A stretch of DNA of 64,000 nt, from positions 1 to 64,000 of the forward strand of contig JAGXNT010000115.1 in assembly GCA_019894765.1 (NCBI GenBank), read 5' to 3'. This DNA is from Candidatus Heimdallarchaeota archaeon. Lineage in GTDB: Archaea > Asgardarchaeota > Heimdallarchaeia > JABLTI01. Shown piece after piece: positions 1-8,968 of the stretch (positions are counted from its first letter, which is position 1; each line of letters starts with the position of its first letter). The notes beneath the pieces were generated by a model that was not told the DNA's origin, did no database searches, and was given only the letters and a program-made list of their open reading frames with translations. The position numbers were made by a program, and so were the translations under genes.

Positions 1-542
1 ACTAGCTCTGCTTCATCGTTTATATCATTATAAAATGAGGTATTTATATTCCCAACATTATCTATGAAGTGCGCATCACTTCCTCCAATCAAAGGTATAT
101 TCATAACATGGGCTATAGTTTCAGCTGCTTTATTTTGACTCATACTACACTTAGCGTTTATTTCAATTGCATCAAATTTGTGTTTATAGACATCATCTCG
201 TAGACTTGGAGATGCTACTTTATAGGGATGAGCACAAACTGCTGCCCCATCGTGATCTCTAACCCAATCTAGAGTTTCTTCCACAGATCTTTTGAAAGGA
301 GGTTGGTCATCTATTCCATAGATTAGTATGTGCCCTTTCCTTGTTGTGACTTCTACAGCAGAAAAAACCTTCACATCATAGTTTTTCGCAAGCTCTTTAG
401 CTTTTGCAGTTCCAGCGTTTGAATCATGATCTGTAATTGCAATACCATCTAATCCTAGTAATTTCAATTTCTTTAGGAGAAGTCCTATTTTTATTTTGGA
501 ATCAAAGCTGATGTTCGAATGAACATGCATGTCTATTTGCAT
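1..542 (-). CDS. PHP-domain metal-dependent phosphoesterase (3' end outside window)
   Basis: The reading frame starts at an ATG at 542 and runs off the left edge, giving about 180 residues with no stop. The N-terminus carries the PHP metal-binding signature HVHSNISFDSK, followed by ITDHDSN, a central HPYK and a later GGSDAHF. These are the histidine/aspartate ligands of the polymerase-and-histidinol-phosphatase superfamily. Small archaeal members usually hydrolyse phosphomonoesters or oligonucleotides; the substrate cannot be told from sequence. The visible part is a nearly complete PHP core, so only a short C-terminus should be missing. It is divergent from leuS, with about 500 bases between them. 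Confidence 0.88.
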   Translation of the reverse strand, partial: MQIDMHVHSNISFDSKIKIGLLLKKLKLLGLDGIAITDHDSNAGTAKAKELAKNYDVKVFSAVEVTTRKGHILIYGIDDQPPFKRSVEETLDWVRDHDGAAVCAHPYKVASPSLRDDVYKHKFDAIEINAKCSMSQNKAAETIAHVMNIPLIGGSDAHFIDNVGNINTSFYNDINDEAEL

Positions 543-749
543 TTTATCGCCTAATCTCCGGGTTTTAGGAGTGAATGGTCCTGTCTAATAGACTAACGAC
601 AAATTTCCTTAATAACATCTGTTTTATGTGCAAAAATGCACTTTTGTTTTTTGCTATAAATCCCATTGTTGGATAAATTGCACTGCTTTGAATAATATGA
701 AAAACTGTTTTTATAATTGTTCTCGAAAAACAAGCTGAATAGAGAAATT

Positions 750-758
750 TTTATAAAG
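750..758 (+). promoter_or_regulatory. TATA box, likely leuS promoter
   Basis: The sequence TTTATAAAG lies in an A/T-rich setting typical of archaeal TBP sites. Transcription would be expected to begin about 25 bases downstream, near 780, leaving a leader of about 270 bases before the leuS ATG. No closer TATA element stands out. Confidence 0.45.
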
Positions 759-790
759 AAATGACTAAATCAAAAGTTAGAGGAATCAAA

Positions 791-820
791 ATGAGGAATA
801 GTGTTCTTCTTATCCAATAG
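791..820 (+). promoter_or_regulatory. Possible leader peptide (MRNSVLLIQ) upstream of leuS
   Basis: A short frame ATG-AGG-AAT-AGT-GTT-CTT-CTT-ATC-CAA-TAG starts right after a GAGG purine tract and just downstream of the predicted transcription start. It contains two adjacent leucine codons, and the downstream gene charges tRNA-Leu. A leader peptide is a known way of sensing charged tRNA in bacteria; in archaea it is not established. A chance ORF is the main alternative. Confidence 0.2.
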
Positions 821-1033
821 AGAATCATCTTCTGAATATATCTACTGGAAGGAAGGCATCTCAACCCAAAAGATTTCTGGTTTTAGTGAGCGATGGACAA
901 GCACAGTGCAATGTGAGATTGCTCATCATTTCTTTGAATATGAGAACAATTTTAAATGCACAAAATTCAGTTGTCGCATTAAAAACTCACTGGGAAACCC
1001 TCGAGATGATCACCATCAGAGGCTAAAAACTCT

Positions 1034-1040
1034 AGGAGGT
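1034..1040 (+). promoter_or_regulatory. Strong ribosome binding site for leuS
   Basis: AGGAGGT lies ten bases before the ATG at 1051 and matches the archaeal anti-Shine-Dalgarno sequence. It fixes the leuS start and argues that translation is leadered rather than leaderless. Confidence 0.7.
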
Positions 1041-1050
1041 CCAAAGGACA

Positions 1051-3897
1051 ATGAGTGAATACGATTCGAAAAAAGTTGAGCCCAAATGGCAGAAAAAATG
1101 GGCTGATGCAAAGATCCACGAAACAAATGTAGATCATACCAAAGAAAAATTCATGATAACGTTTCCAATAGTATATCTAAACGGAAGCGTTCATGTTGGA
1201 CATGGATATACTTCTATGAAATGTGATTCTTACGCTCGATTCAAACGTATGAATGGAATAAATGTTGTTTTCCCACAAGGCTGGCACGCAACTGGTCAAC
1301 CAATTCAAGGAGTAGCTGAGCGTGTAAAGAAAGGCGATAAAATTCAGATAGGTGTATTGAAACAAAGCGGTATTCCTGATTCTGAATTGGAAAAGTTCAC
1401 AGATCCACTACACATCTCTACTTACTACAAGATTTTGAATAAGAAACACTTAACACAATTTGGCTTAAGCATTGATTGGCGTCGTGAATTTGTAACAACA
1501 ACTCTTTGTCCACCTTTCAGTCGATTCATTGAATGGCAGTATGAAACACTAAGGGATTTAGGTTACGTTAAGAAAGGAACCCATCCCGTTGTTTGGTGTA
1601 GAAATTGCCAAAGTCCTACTGGTGATCATGATCGTTTAAGTGGTGAAGGTAATAGTCCAGTTGAGTTCATCTTACTAAAATTCCCCTTTGAAGACGGATA
1701 CTTAGTTCCTGCAACTTTGAGACCGGAAACAATCTTTGGTGTAACTAACATGTGGATTCATCCAGATGGAGATTACGTTGAAGCTGAAGTGGATGGTGAA
1801 AAATGGTTCTTTTCCGAGCCAACTGTAATTAAGTTAGAGGATCAATTACGTGAAGTAAAAGTTATTCGCAAATTTAAGGGAATAGAAATCATAGGTAAGA
1901 AATGTCATACTCCCGTCAGAGAAGAAGATGTGAAGATTTTGCCTGCTACTTTTGTAGCAGTAGACCACACAACTGGTGTAGTTATGAGCGTTCCAAGTCA
2001 TGCACCATTTGATTATGCTGCACTACGTGATTTGTGGAATAATCCTGAAATGTTAACCAAATATGGTTTACCAAAGGATTTTGCTAGCGATATTGAATTA
2101 ATTTCAATGATTAAAACCGATGGTTTAGGTGAACATCCTGCAAAGGATATCATCGAAGCTAAAAGCATTGAAAACCAAGAAGACGAAGCTATCGAAGATG
2201 CTACTCAAGATATTTACAAAGGTGAATATCACAAAGGCGTTATGCGTGAAAACTGTGGCAAATATGCTGGAATTGCTGTAAACGAAATTAAAGACATTCT
2301 AATTAAAGACTTAATCGCTGATGGAATATCTTCCACTATCTGGGAAACTTCAGGTCCAGTCATATGTCGATGCACAACAAAAAATCACATAAAAATTCTA
2401 AGAGATCAATGGTTCATTACATATGGCGAAGAAAAATGGAAAAAACAAGCAAGAGCTCATCTGAAAAAGATGACTGTTTATCCACCTGATGCTCGATTGT
2501 CTTTTGAATATACCATTGATTGGTTGAAAGACAAAGCTTGTGCTAGGAAAAGTGGTTTAGGTACACCTTTACCCTGGGATACAGAATGGATCGTTGAAAC
2601 ATTATCAGATAGTACTGTGTATATGGCTTACTATACAATTTCAAGAATCATCACTGAGAAAGACATCCAACCTGAGCAATTACCAAACGAAGTCTTTGAT
2701 TATTTATTTAGAGACAAAGTAACAATTGCAGAAGCTGCAAAAAAATCCGGCGTAGACAAAGCAGTATTACAAGAAATGAAAGAGGAATTCGAGTATTTCT
2801 ATCCTCCAGATTTTCGTGGCAGCGCAAAGGAATTGATTTTCAATCATTTTACCTTTTACATTTTTCAACACCTAGCTCTATTTCCAAAGGGTCATTATCC
2901 ACTAGAGGTAGAAGCTAATGGCATGATTCAGATTGAAGGATTAAAAATGAGTAAAAGTGCTGGAAACTCAGTTACACTACTTGATGTCATGGAAAAATTC
3001 GGTGTGGATGCTACACGTTTTGGTTTAGCGTACGCAGGCGAAGGTTATGATGATGCGAATTTCAGATACCCAGACGCAGATGCTGCTGGTAAGAGATTGA
3101 AAGTAATTTATCGAGACATCACTACATCAAAATTCACTGAAGATGTTCATCGAATCGATAAATGGATTTTGAGTCGCCTACAAACAAGAATTGCAGATAC
3201 TACTGAGCATTACAAAGAACAACAATCAAGAAGTGCAATTAGCTCTGGATTCTTTGACATACTAAACGATTTGAAATGGTATGAATTACGATCAGGAAAA
3301 GTCAAAGGTCCTGGTTACAAAGAAGCATTGTTTACAATGGTAGATTTAATGACTCCAATGATACCCCATTTCGCGGAAGAAGTAAATGAAGTAGTAAAAA
3401 AAGACAAGAAAAATTTTGCTGCTCATCGAACATTTCCCAAGGCAAATAAGAAATTAATTGCTAACAAACTAGAAGAAGAAGAAAATCTCGTTAAAAATGT
3501 AAGAGATGATATTGAAGGTATCATCAACGCAATCAAGAAGCAAGAAAAGAAACCATTACAAAGTATCGAGATATTCATCGCACCAGATTGGATGTACAAA
3601 GTCTTAAGCATACGACGAAAGAAGCCAGAGAATTTAATCAAAGAAATCATGGCAGACGAGACCATCAAAAAAGCGGGAAACGCAGCAGTCAAATATACGC
3701 AAAAATTAACCAAACATCCAGGAATTGATCCAAAATTAAATGCAAAATCGGAAAAAGCAGCTATAGAGGATGCATTACCTTATTTCAAACGTGAATTTAA
3801 AGCAAAAACAGTTCATATTACTTTAGCAATAAAATCAAAGCATCCAAAAGCAAAAGTTGCTGAACCTGGTAGACCTGGTATTGCTTTAATATTTTAA
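1051..3897 (+). CDS. leuS: Leucyl-tRNA synthetase, archaeal/eukaryotic type
   Basis: This cytoplasmic class I synthetase charges tRNA-Leu. The 948-residue length fits the archaeal/eukaryotic LeuRS form. The HIGH-type motif appears as HVGH near residue 50, inside LNGSVHVGHG. The CP1 editing domain is marked by TLRPETIFGVTNMW near residue 225. The KMSKS loop is intact at residues 632-636. A C-terminal anticodon-binding and tail domain follows to the end, rich in lysine. The start at 1051 is set by the AGGAGGT ten bases upstream. The gene appears monocistronic, since the next gene is on the opposite strand. Confidence 0.97.
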   Translation: MSEYDSKKVEPKWQKKWADAKIHETNVDHTKEKFMITFPIVYLNGSVHVGHGYTSMKCDSYARFKRMNGINVVFPQGWHATGQPIQGVAERVKKGDKIQIGVLKQSGIPDSELEKFTDPLHISTYYKILNKKHLTQFGLSIDWRREFVTTTLCPPFSRFIEWQYETLRDLGYVKKGTHPVVWCRNCQSPTGDHDRLSGEGNSPVEFILLKFPFEDGYLVPATLRPETIFGVTNMWIHPDGDYVEAEVDGEKWFFSEPTVIKLEDQLREVKVIRKFKGIEIIGKKCHTPVREEDVKILPATFVAVDHTTGVVMSVPSHAPFDYAALRDLWNNPEMLTKYGLPKDFASDIELISMIKTDGLGEHPAKDIIEAKSIENQEDEAIEDATQDIYKGEYHKGVMRENCGKYAGIAVNEIKDILIKDLIADGISSTIWETSGPVICRCTTKNHIKILRDQWFITYGEEKWKKQARAHLKKMTVYPPDARLSFEYTIDWLKDKACARKSGLGTPLPWDTEWIVETLSDSTVYMAYYTISRIITEKDIQPEQLPNEVFDYLFRDKVTIAEAAKKSGVDKAVLQEMKEEFEYFYPPDFRGSAKELIFNHFTFYIFQHLALFPKGHYPLEVEANGMIQIEGLKMSKSAGNSVTLLDVMEKFGVDATRFGLAYAGEGYDDANFRYPDADAAGKRLKVIYRDITTSKFTEDVHRIDKWILSRLQTRIADTTEHYKEQQSRSAISSGFFDILNDLKWYELRSGKVKGPGYKEALFTMVDLMTPMIPHFAEEVNEVVKKDKKNFAAHRTFPKANKKLIANKLEEEENLVKNVRDDIEGIINAIKKQEKKPLQSIEIFIAPDWMYKVLSIRRKKPENLIKEIMADETIKKAGNAAVKYTQKLTKHPGIDPKLNAKSEKAAIEDALPYFKREFKAKTVHITLAIKSKHPKAKVAEPGRPGIALIF

Positions 3898-3928
3898 AAC
3901 AAATTATGCTGGATTGTAACAGCTCCAG

Positions 3929-4375
3929 CTATTCATTTCTTTTTTCTAATAGAGACTTGAAATGATCAGGTAGTTTTACATTTAAAATGCAATCAGATCT
4001 AGGTATATATGGTTTGATATCTATTATAGGTGTTTTATCAAATGCATCTGTTCTATCAATAAAAATTCTATTGTCTTCAATTTTTATTATTTTAACAATT
4101 GTTAATCCTACAGGATTTGGTCGAACTGGAGATCTTGTTACAAAAACTCCACTTAAAGGAGTTTCTTGATTACCATCCAATACTTTAGGATTTACTTGTA
4201 AAATAGAACGATCCTCTTTGTTATCTCTTCCAGTTATCCACCAGAGTGTGATTAAATGTGAGAATTCCTCCATTAAAAGCATTCCAGATTTATATTCATC
4301 CAGAATTTCTATCCAAGTGTTTTTTTCATCTTTCCGAAAATAACCAACAGGAACTATTTCATAACAATCTTTCAC
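3929..4375 (-). CDS. TrmO/TsaA-family tRNA methyltransferase
   Basis: The 148-residue protein matches the TsaA/TrmO (UPF0066) family, which N6-methylates t6A37 in certain tRNAs using S-adenosylmethionine. Diagnostic stretches are VGYFRKDEKNTW near the N-terminus, GVFVTRSPVRPNPVGLT in the middle and TPIIDIKPYIP near the C-terminus. The family usually has LDGTPVLDIKPY; here LDGT is replaced by AFDKT, a divergence. The GTG start is supported by a GAGGT about eight bases upstream. The gene converges on leuS with a 31-base gap. The tRNA target is inferred from the family. Confidence 0.87.
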   Translation of the reverse strand: MKDCYEIVPVGYFRKDEKNTWIEILDEYKSGMLLMEEFSHLITLWWITGRDNKEDRSILQVNPKVLDGNQETPLSGVFVTRSPVRPNPVGLTIVKIIKIEDNRIFIDRTDAFDKTPIIDIKPYIPRSDCILNVKLPDHFKSLLEKRNE

Positions 4376-4490
4376 TTTTTATACCTCGTTGTTCAATAGT
4401 CACATACAAATAGCTTTTAATGATATAGTTTAATTAGATTATTATACTTTTAACCATTAAATGCAAAATAGCACATAGAGGCTTATAATT

Positions 4491-6695
4491 ATGGCAGATA
4501 AAGGCTTACGAAGAGCGATTTGGATAACCGTTATAATTTTCTTAATTGTAACAAGTGTTGCAATTTCCTTACTTTACATAATAAAACCTCTGAGAGTAGG
4601 AGGAGAAGGAGTAAATATAGCGATTCTCGATTCAGGAATAGATATGAATACTAGAATTTCTGGTTATAGCTCCTCTCGAGAATTAAAAGACAGGGTAATT
4701 TTAGAAAAAAATTTTGTAACAACAGAATTTGGTTATGAAGAAAATGAATCTTCACTTGATTTAACCGAATATAAACATGGAACACTTGTAGCCTTACAAA
4801 TAGCAGGTCGATCAGTAGGATTAGGTATTGCCCCTCAAGCGAACCTGATAATAGGAAAATGTGCTAGTTATGATGGAACGGCAACGTATCCAGCTATTTA
4901 TGCTGCATTTATGTGGGCTGTTGAAGAAGCTGATGCTGACATTGTGAATATTTCCTTAGGCGGTCCTATCCTAGAAAATGACACTATTGTTGATGCTATT
5001 AATGAAGCTGCAAAAACAAAAGGGGTTCTAACAGTTATCTCAGCAGGAAATAGTGGTGATGGTGCAGGTTATGCAACTTCTAGCATAGAAGGACCTGGTG
5101 ATGCACTACAAGCAATAACTGTAGGAGCTACAACTTTTGATGGAATAGCAGATTATAGTAGTATAGGTCCTCTAAAGGATCATAGTATTAAACCAGATTT
5201 ATTAGAATCTGGCTTTACATTAATTGCTATTGGAACAAGTTTCTCAGCACCTAAAATTGCTGCGAGAGCTGCTGTTTTGATGTCTTGGTGTAATACAATG
5301 GGATACAAAACAACTCCTGGTTTGTTAAAAGCAGCATTAATGCGTAGTGCTTCCATAAGTCAATCTTATCCAATCTATTATTCTGGAGCAGGTGTGCCTA
5401 ATGTCACATTAGCCAAAACAGTCATAACAGCAGCACAAAAATCAGGAGATATTCCATTAGTTAGTTATGTTTTACCTGACACTTTGCCAATCTCAATAAC
5501 AAAAGCATTTCGAGGAGATATTTGGAGCTTTCCATTAACCATTATTACATCAATCGAACAAACTTTTACTTTTACCAGTTCATTACCTTCTATACAATCA
5601 ATTATTGAAGTTGAAACACCTGTAACAATAAATCAAACTTCATTAGTAGATTGTAAATTTGTAATAGATGATAATCAAACATTAGGAACTCATGTAGAAA
5701 CAATCTATATTACCAGTAATTTAGGAGAATCTTTAGAAGTAGCAATTTCTGTTGAAATTGAGGATCCAGTTGCTAGAATTGGTTTTGATGCTTATCATTC
5801 CCTCTGGGACATGGATCACCTTTTAGGACAATTCAGTGAAATGCGTGATCAATTAGCTGCAGATTCCATAGCCTTAATTGAATTACCAGACCTCAATAAT
5901 TTCTCACAATTGAATGACTTTGATGCATTAATTATTCCTGATCCCAACACTTATGGTCTTTATCTAGAAGAGGATTTCACAGTAGAATCTTATTATAGAG
6001 AATTCACAAATGAGACTTTGGATTATATTACAGAGTTTGTTGAAACCGGACATGGATTATTCATAATGGGAACAGATAACAATTCAGCTGCTCTTAACGA
6101 AACAAATCGCTTATTGAATAAATTCAACATAACAATAACAGAGAACACAATCCCTGATCCCGTGATATTCAATGAAGCAACTGGTGAATACAATGTTGTA
6201 CTTATAACTCAGATGAATGCGACACATCCAGTTACTGCTGATCTGACTAATTTTGATTACCTGGGTGCAAGCCTAAATGTAATAGGTGAGAACTCACTTT
6301 CAGTCGCTTGGTCAGGTTTGCAAACAAATGCTGCTGTGATTGCACATACTTCACCAAATAATACCTATGGACGTGTTGTAGTAACAGGTTCGAATTTTAT
6401 GGCTGATAATTGGGCAATCAATTCCCAATACAATTCGACTCACAACTTGGATTTCATCATAAATGTAGTTGAATGGATCACAAATACTACCATAAGTCCA
6501 ATGCTGGAACAGCATAGCGTTAATTCAAAATCATCAAGCTTAGCTTCCACACAAAGAACCTCACAAAGTAATGACTTGTCAATAACTGGCTATCAACAGA
6601 TAAATACAAACAGTATTGTTTCGCAGAATAATTCACTGGTTATAGAAACTACTACTACAATTGAAAACAAACGAAAAAGAAATAATTGCTTTTAG
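4491..6695 (+). CDS. Membrane-anchored subtilisin-like serine protease (S8)
   Basis: An N-terminal hydrophobic segment (about residues 9-31) should anchor or export the protein, placing the catalytic domain outside the cell. The full S8 triad is visible: Asp47 in AILDSGID, His96 in KHGT and Ser249 in GTSFSAP; the oxyanion Asn lies in SAGNSGDGAG. There is no obvious propeptide between the membrane segment and the catalytic domain. After residue 300 comes a beta-rich region and then a region near residues 430-680 resembling a glutamine-amidotransferase/ThuA-like fold, as in site-1-protease-type subtilases; that assignment is tentative. The tail is Ser/Thr/Asn-rich. Its last bases overlap the convergent vps25-like gene by four. 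Confidence 0.9.
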   Translation: MADKGLRRAIWITVIIFLIVTSVAISLLYIIKPLRVGGEGVNIAILDSGIDMNTRISGYSSSRELKDRVILEKNFVTTEFGYEENESSLDLTEYKHGTLVALQIAGRSVGLGIAPQANLIIGKCASYDGTATYPAIYAAFMWAVEEADADIVNISLGGPILENDTIVDAINEAAKTKGVLTVISAGNSGDGAGYATSSIEGPGDALQAITVGATTFDGIADYSSIGPLKDHSIKPDLLESGFTLIAIGTSFSAPKIAARAAVLMSWCNTMGYKTTPGLLKAALMRSASISQSYPIYYSGAGVPNVTLAKTVITAAQKSGDIPLVSYVLPDTLPISITKAFRGDIWSFPLTIITSIEQTFTFTSSLPSIQSIIEVETPVTINQTSLVDCKFVIDDNQTLGTHVETIYITSNLGESLEVAISVEIEDPVARIGFDAYHSLWDMDHLLGQFSEMRDQLAADSIALIELPDLNNFSQLNDFDALIIPDPNTYGLYLEEDFTVESYYREFTNETLDYITEFVETGHGLFIMGTDNNSAALNETNRLLNKFNITITENTIPDPVIFNEATGEYNVVLITQMNATHPVTADLTNFDYLGASLNVIGENSLSVAWSGLQTNAAVIAHTSPNNTYGRVVVTGSNFMADNWAINSQYNSTHNLDFIINVVEWITNTTISPMLEQHSVNSKSSSLASTQRTSQSNDLSITGYQQINTNSIVSQNNSLVIETTTTIENKRKRNNCF

Positions 6696-7501
6696 AAGAC
6701 AAAAGCAATAATATTCTTCTTTTTATCTGCCCATTCAATGTAACCCTTATCTTCCATAATTTTGAAAATACGTCTAAGATCTTCTATTGGAATTGTACTC
6801 CAAGTTTGAGCTGCTTCTTGAATATCAATAATCGTCATGACTCTCTCAGCACCAGCAGCTCGACCTGTTTTAATACTCCACTCATAAATAATATCTGCCC
6901 ATTCATCAAGAGTACGCCAATAAAGCCGAAGTCGGATTTTCTTTTTATCCCACCATATACCCATCTCTTGAGCTACAATATAATCGCCAATTTCTTGTAA
7001 TTGTTCTCTATCTAATTTCTTCTTAGTTTGTTTGTTATTGAATGGATATTTAGATCGTTCTTCTTCAATGTGTATTATGTGCCTGATATTTATACGAGCA
7101 TATTCCATTATAAAATTCGACCAATCAGAGCACCATGAATCCAGTTGCTTTTGGTGTTCAGGAGTCACATACATCCATGGCTTGTCTATCCATTCCGGCA
7201 GAATTTCTTTCAATTGCCTTTCAATATCTTCTCCTAAATCAAATAAATCCTCTCGAGAGATAGCTACATCTGATTGAATTAGTTGCTCAATCCGAAGCAT
7301 TGCATTGTAGATTTTCTCTTCAGTTGTAGAGGGATTTTCTATTAAAGAAATTGTGACAGTTGCTTCTCGTGGAGGTTTTGTCTCAGTTTTAGTTTCCTTC
7401 GTGGGTTTAACTTCAGTTTTCTCTTTAACCTTCTCCTTCACAGAATCGGATTTCTCCTTCTTCTTTGGTTTGGATTTTGGTTTCTTTTCCTTAACTGACA
7501 T
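6692..7501 (-). CDS. ESCRT-II Vps25-like winged-helix protein
   Basis: The protein has 269 residues: a lysine-rich, probably disordered tail (about 1-50), a linker helix, then two winged helices from about residue 95 to the end. Features shared with eukaryotic Vps25 occur in the same order: KQLDSWCSDW (compare human KQLAAWCSL), YPFNN (compare PLFNN), KKLDREQLQEI, WWDKKK, and WRTLDEWADIIYEWS (compare WRRPEEWGKLIYQWV). In eukaryotes Vps25 links ESCRT-II to the ESCRT-III subunit Vps20. The gene lies 118 bases downstream of a Vps4 ATPase gene on the same strand, as in Asgard ESCRT clusters. The charged N-terminal tail is an addition relative to yeast and human Vps25. The assignment is my own motif comparison. 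Confidence 0.85.
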   Translation of the reverse strand: MSVKEKKPKSKPKKKEKSDSVKEKVKEKTEVKPTKETKTETKPPREATVTISLIENPSTTEEKIYNAMLRIEQLIQSDVAISREDLFDLGEDIERQLKEILPEWIDKPWMYVTPEHQKQLDSWCSDWSNFIMEYARINIRHIIHIEEERSKYPFNNKQTKKKLDREQLQEIGDYIVAQEMGIWWDKKKIRLRLYWRTLDEWADIIYEWSIKTGRAAGAERVMTIIDIQEAAQTWSTIPIEDLRRIFKIMEDKGYIEWADKKKNIIAFVF

Positions 7502-7619
7502 ATAACTATCCCACTGAGATATTGTTTACTTCTGTCATTTTACTTAATTCTATCTTATTTTTTAGTTTACCGTTGTTTCATACAAACAGAGCTGATATTT
7601 TGTTTACTCTTTATTTGTT

Positions 7620-8840
7620 CTAAATACTTCCGAATTCCTCGGCCCAACCACGATGACGCAATAATTCCTCGGGTGCAACGCTTGGTTTTATTTTTTCCAT
7701 TGCGGAAATGAAATCTTGCAAAGTAACCTTTCTTGCTATAATATCAGGATTATCTAAAGCACCTGAAATATCTAATTCTCTTACTGGCATCATGACAGCT
7801 TCACGACAAAGCATTGAAATGTCACGACCAGAATAACCTTCACTCGTTTCGCCAAGTAAATTGAAGTCAACTGACTCGTCGCACTCCACACCTTTGGAGT
7901 GTATTTCGAAGATTTTTGCTCGTGCAGGTAAATCTGGCAAATTAATATAGATTCTCTTCTCGAATCTGCTTCTAAACGCAGGATCTAATTCCCACGGAAG
8001 GTTTGTTGCACCAATGACTACAAGACGGTCCTCTTTCTTTGTGGTCACACCATCCATTTGAGTCATTAATGTTGTTTTGACACGACGCATTGCATCATGT
8101 TCCCCTCCACCTCTTGTAGAAGCAATACTATCCACTTCATCAATAAAGATCAAAGATGGTTGTTTTTCTATAGCTGATTCAAATAATTGTGTGACTAATT
8201 TTTCTGATTCACCCAACCACTTTGAAATGATGCTAGATGCACTCACGTTAAAGAATGTCGCCTCTACCTCGGTAGCCACAGCTCTTGCAAGTAGTGTTTT
8301 ACCAGTACCAGGAGCACCAAAAAGCAAAATCCCTCTCCATGGATTTCTTGCCCCTACGAATAAATCAGGACGTTTCATAGGTAGGATGATTGCTTCTCTC
8401 AAAGCTCTTTTGGCTTCTTCCAAGCCAGCTACTTGACTCATTTTTACATTTGGTTTTTCTACGATAATTATTTCTGAAATTGCTTCTTCTAATTCATCCT
8501 CTTCTTCATCAGAAGGAGAATCAGAACTTTTACCACTACTTTTCTTAGGTTTCTTCCTTTTTCCACTACTCTCTACTCTTTGTAGACCTTGATCTTTTAA
8601 TTCAGTAGCACGTGCAAGATACTCTTTAGCTTTAATGTAATACATATTCTTTAGTTGGGGGTTACTTGTAAAACCAATAAGCTGTTGTAGAACTTCTGCA
8701 GCTTTCAGATAATTTTGATGAGCAGACTTATAATCCCCAGCTTTATCCTGGTCATAAGCTTTTTGTGCATATTTTGATGCATATTGATACAACGATGAAT
8801 TTGACAACTTTCTTCCACGCTCGATATTTAATACAGACAA
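7620..8840 (-). CDS. vps4: Vps4-type AAA ATPase with MIT domain (ESCRT disassembly)
   Basis: The order is an MIT three-helix domain (about 12-90), an acidic Ser/Lys linker (about 95-125), a AAA core and a C-terminal helical region. The core shows Walker A GAPGTGKT near 175, the pore loop KWLGESEKLV, Walker B LIFIDEVDS near 232 and the second region of homology ATNLPWELDPAFRSRFEKR. KWLGESE and the MIT domain point to Vps4/CdvC rather than Cdc48 or the proteasomal ATPase. It should remodel ESCRT-III polymers at membranes. No ATG is available: TTG at 8840 follows an in-frame stop, and a TTG at 8807 fits the TATA box at 8845-8855 better. The Vps25-like gene follows downstream. Confidence 0.95.
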   Translation of the reverse strand: MSVLNIERGRKLSNSSLYQYASKYAQKAYDQDKAGDYKSAHQNYLKAAEVLQQLIGFTSNPQLKNMYYIKAKEYLARATELKDQGLQRVESSGKRKKPKKSSGKSSDSPSDEEEDELEEAISEIIIVEKPNVKMSQVAGLEEAKRALREAIILPMKRPDLFVGARNPWRGILLFGAPGTGKTLLARAVATEVEATFFNVSASSIISKWLGESEKLVTQLFESAIEKQPSLIFIDEVDSIASTRGGGEHDAMRRVKTTLMTQMDGVTTKKEDRLVVIGATNLPWELDPAFRSRFEKRIYINLPDLPARAKIFEIHSKGVECDESVDFNLLGETSEGYSGRDISMLCREAVMMPVRELDISGALDNPDIIARKVTLQDFISAMEKIKPSVAPEELLRHRGWAEEFGSI

Positions 8841-8844
8841 CTAT

Positions 8845-8855
8845 CTTATATATTT
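8845..8855 (-). promoter_or_regulatory. TATA box of the vps4-vps25 unit
   Basis: Read on the minus strand the sequence is AAATATATAAG. It ends only about five bases before the first possible TTG (8840). Transcription would be expected near 8823, so translation from the TTG at 8807 would fit better than from 8840. Confidence 0.45.
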
Positions 8856-8968
8856 ACCATTATTAGCAATTTTATTATTCGAGGATTACATTCAAAAATC
8901 CTTGGAAATGACCTTATCTTGCTACTTACCTATATAAAAGACTGCTAATAAAAGCATAGGGTTACTAT

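Larger units (their letters stand above)
543..1050. other. 508-base leader/intergenic region before leuS
   Basis: This stretch separates the divergent PHP and LeuRS genes. It contains a good TATA-like element near 750, a possible nine-codon ORF at 791-820 and a strong Shine-Dalgarno sequence just before leuS. A frame from a GTG at 801 stays open to 1058, but its product resembles nothing I know, is not clearly protein-like and overlaps the leuS start. I read the region as a long 5' leader of about 270 bases rather than a gene. I found no tRNA-like fold in it. Confidence 0.5.

Noticed and set aside
543..1050. A tRNA-like or T-box-like element in the leuS leader
   Set aside because: No T-loop consensus, acceptor pairing or T-box core could be found by eye. 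T-boxes are bacterial.
801..1058. An 85-codon frame from a GTG just before leuS
   Set aside because: It overlaps the leuS start and lacks any recognisable pattern. The strong AGGAGGT serves leuS, and I see no ribosome binding site for this frame.
6686..7000. A frame of about 100 codons on the plus strand over vps25
   Set aside because: It runs antisense to the well-supported Vps25-like gene and shows no family features.
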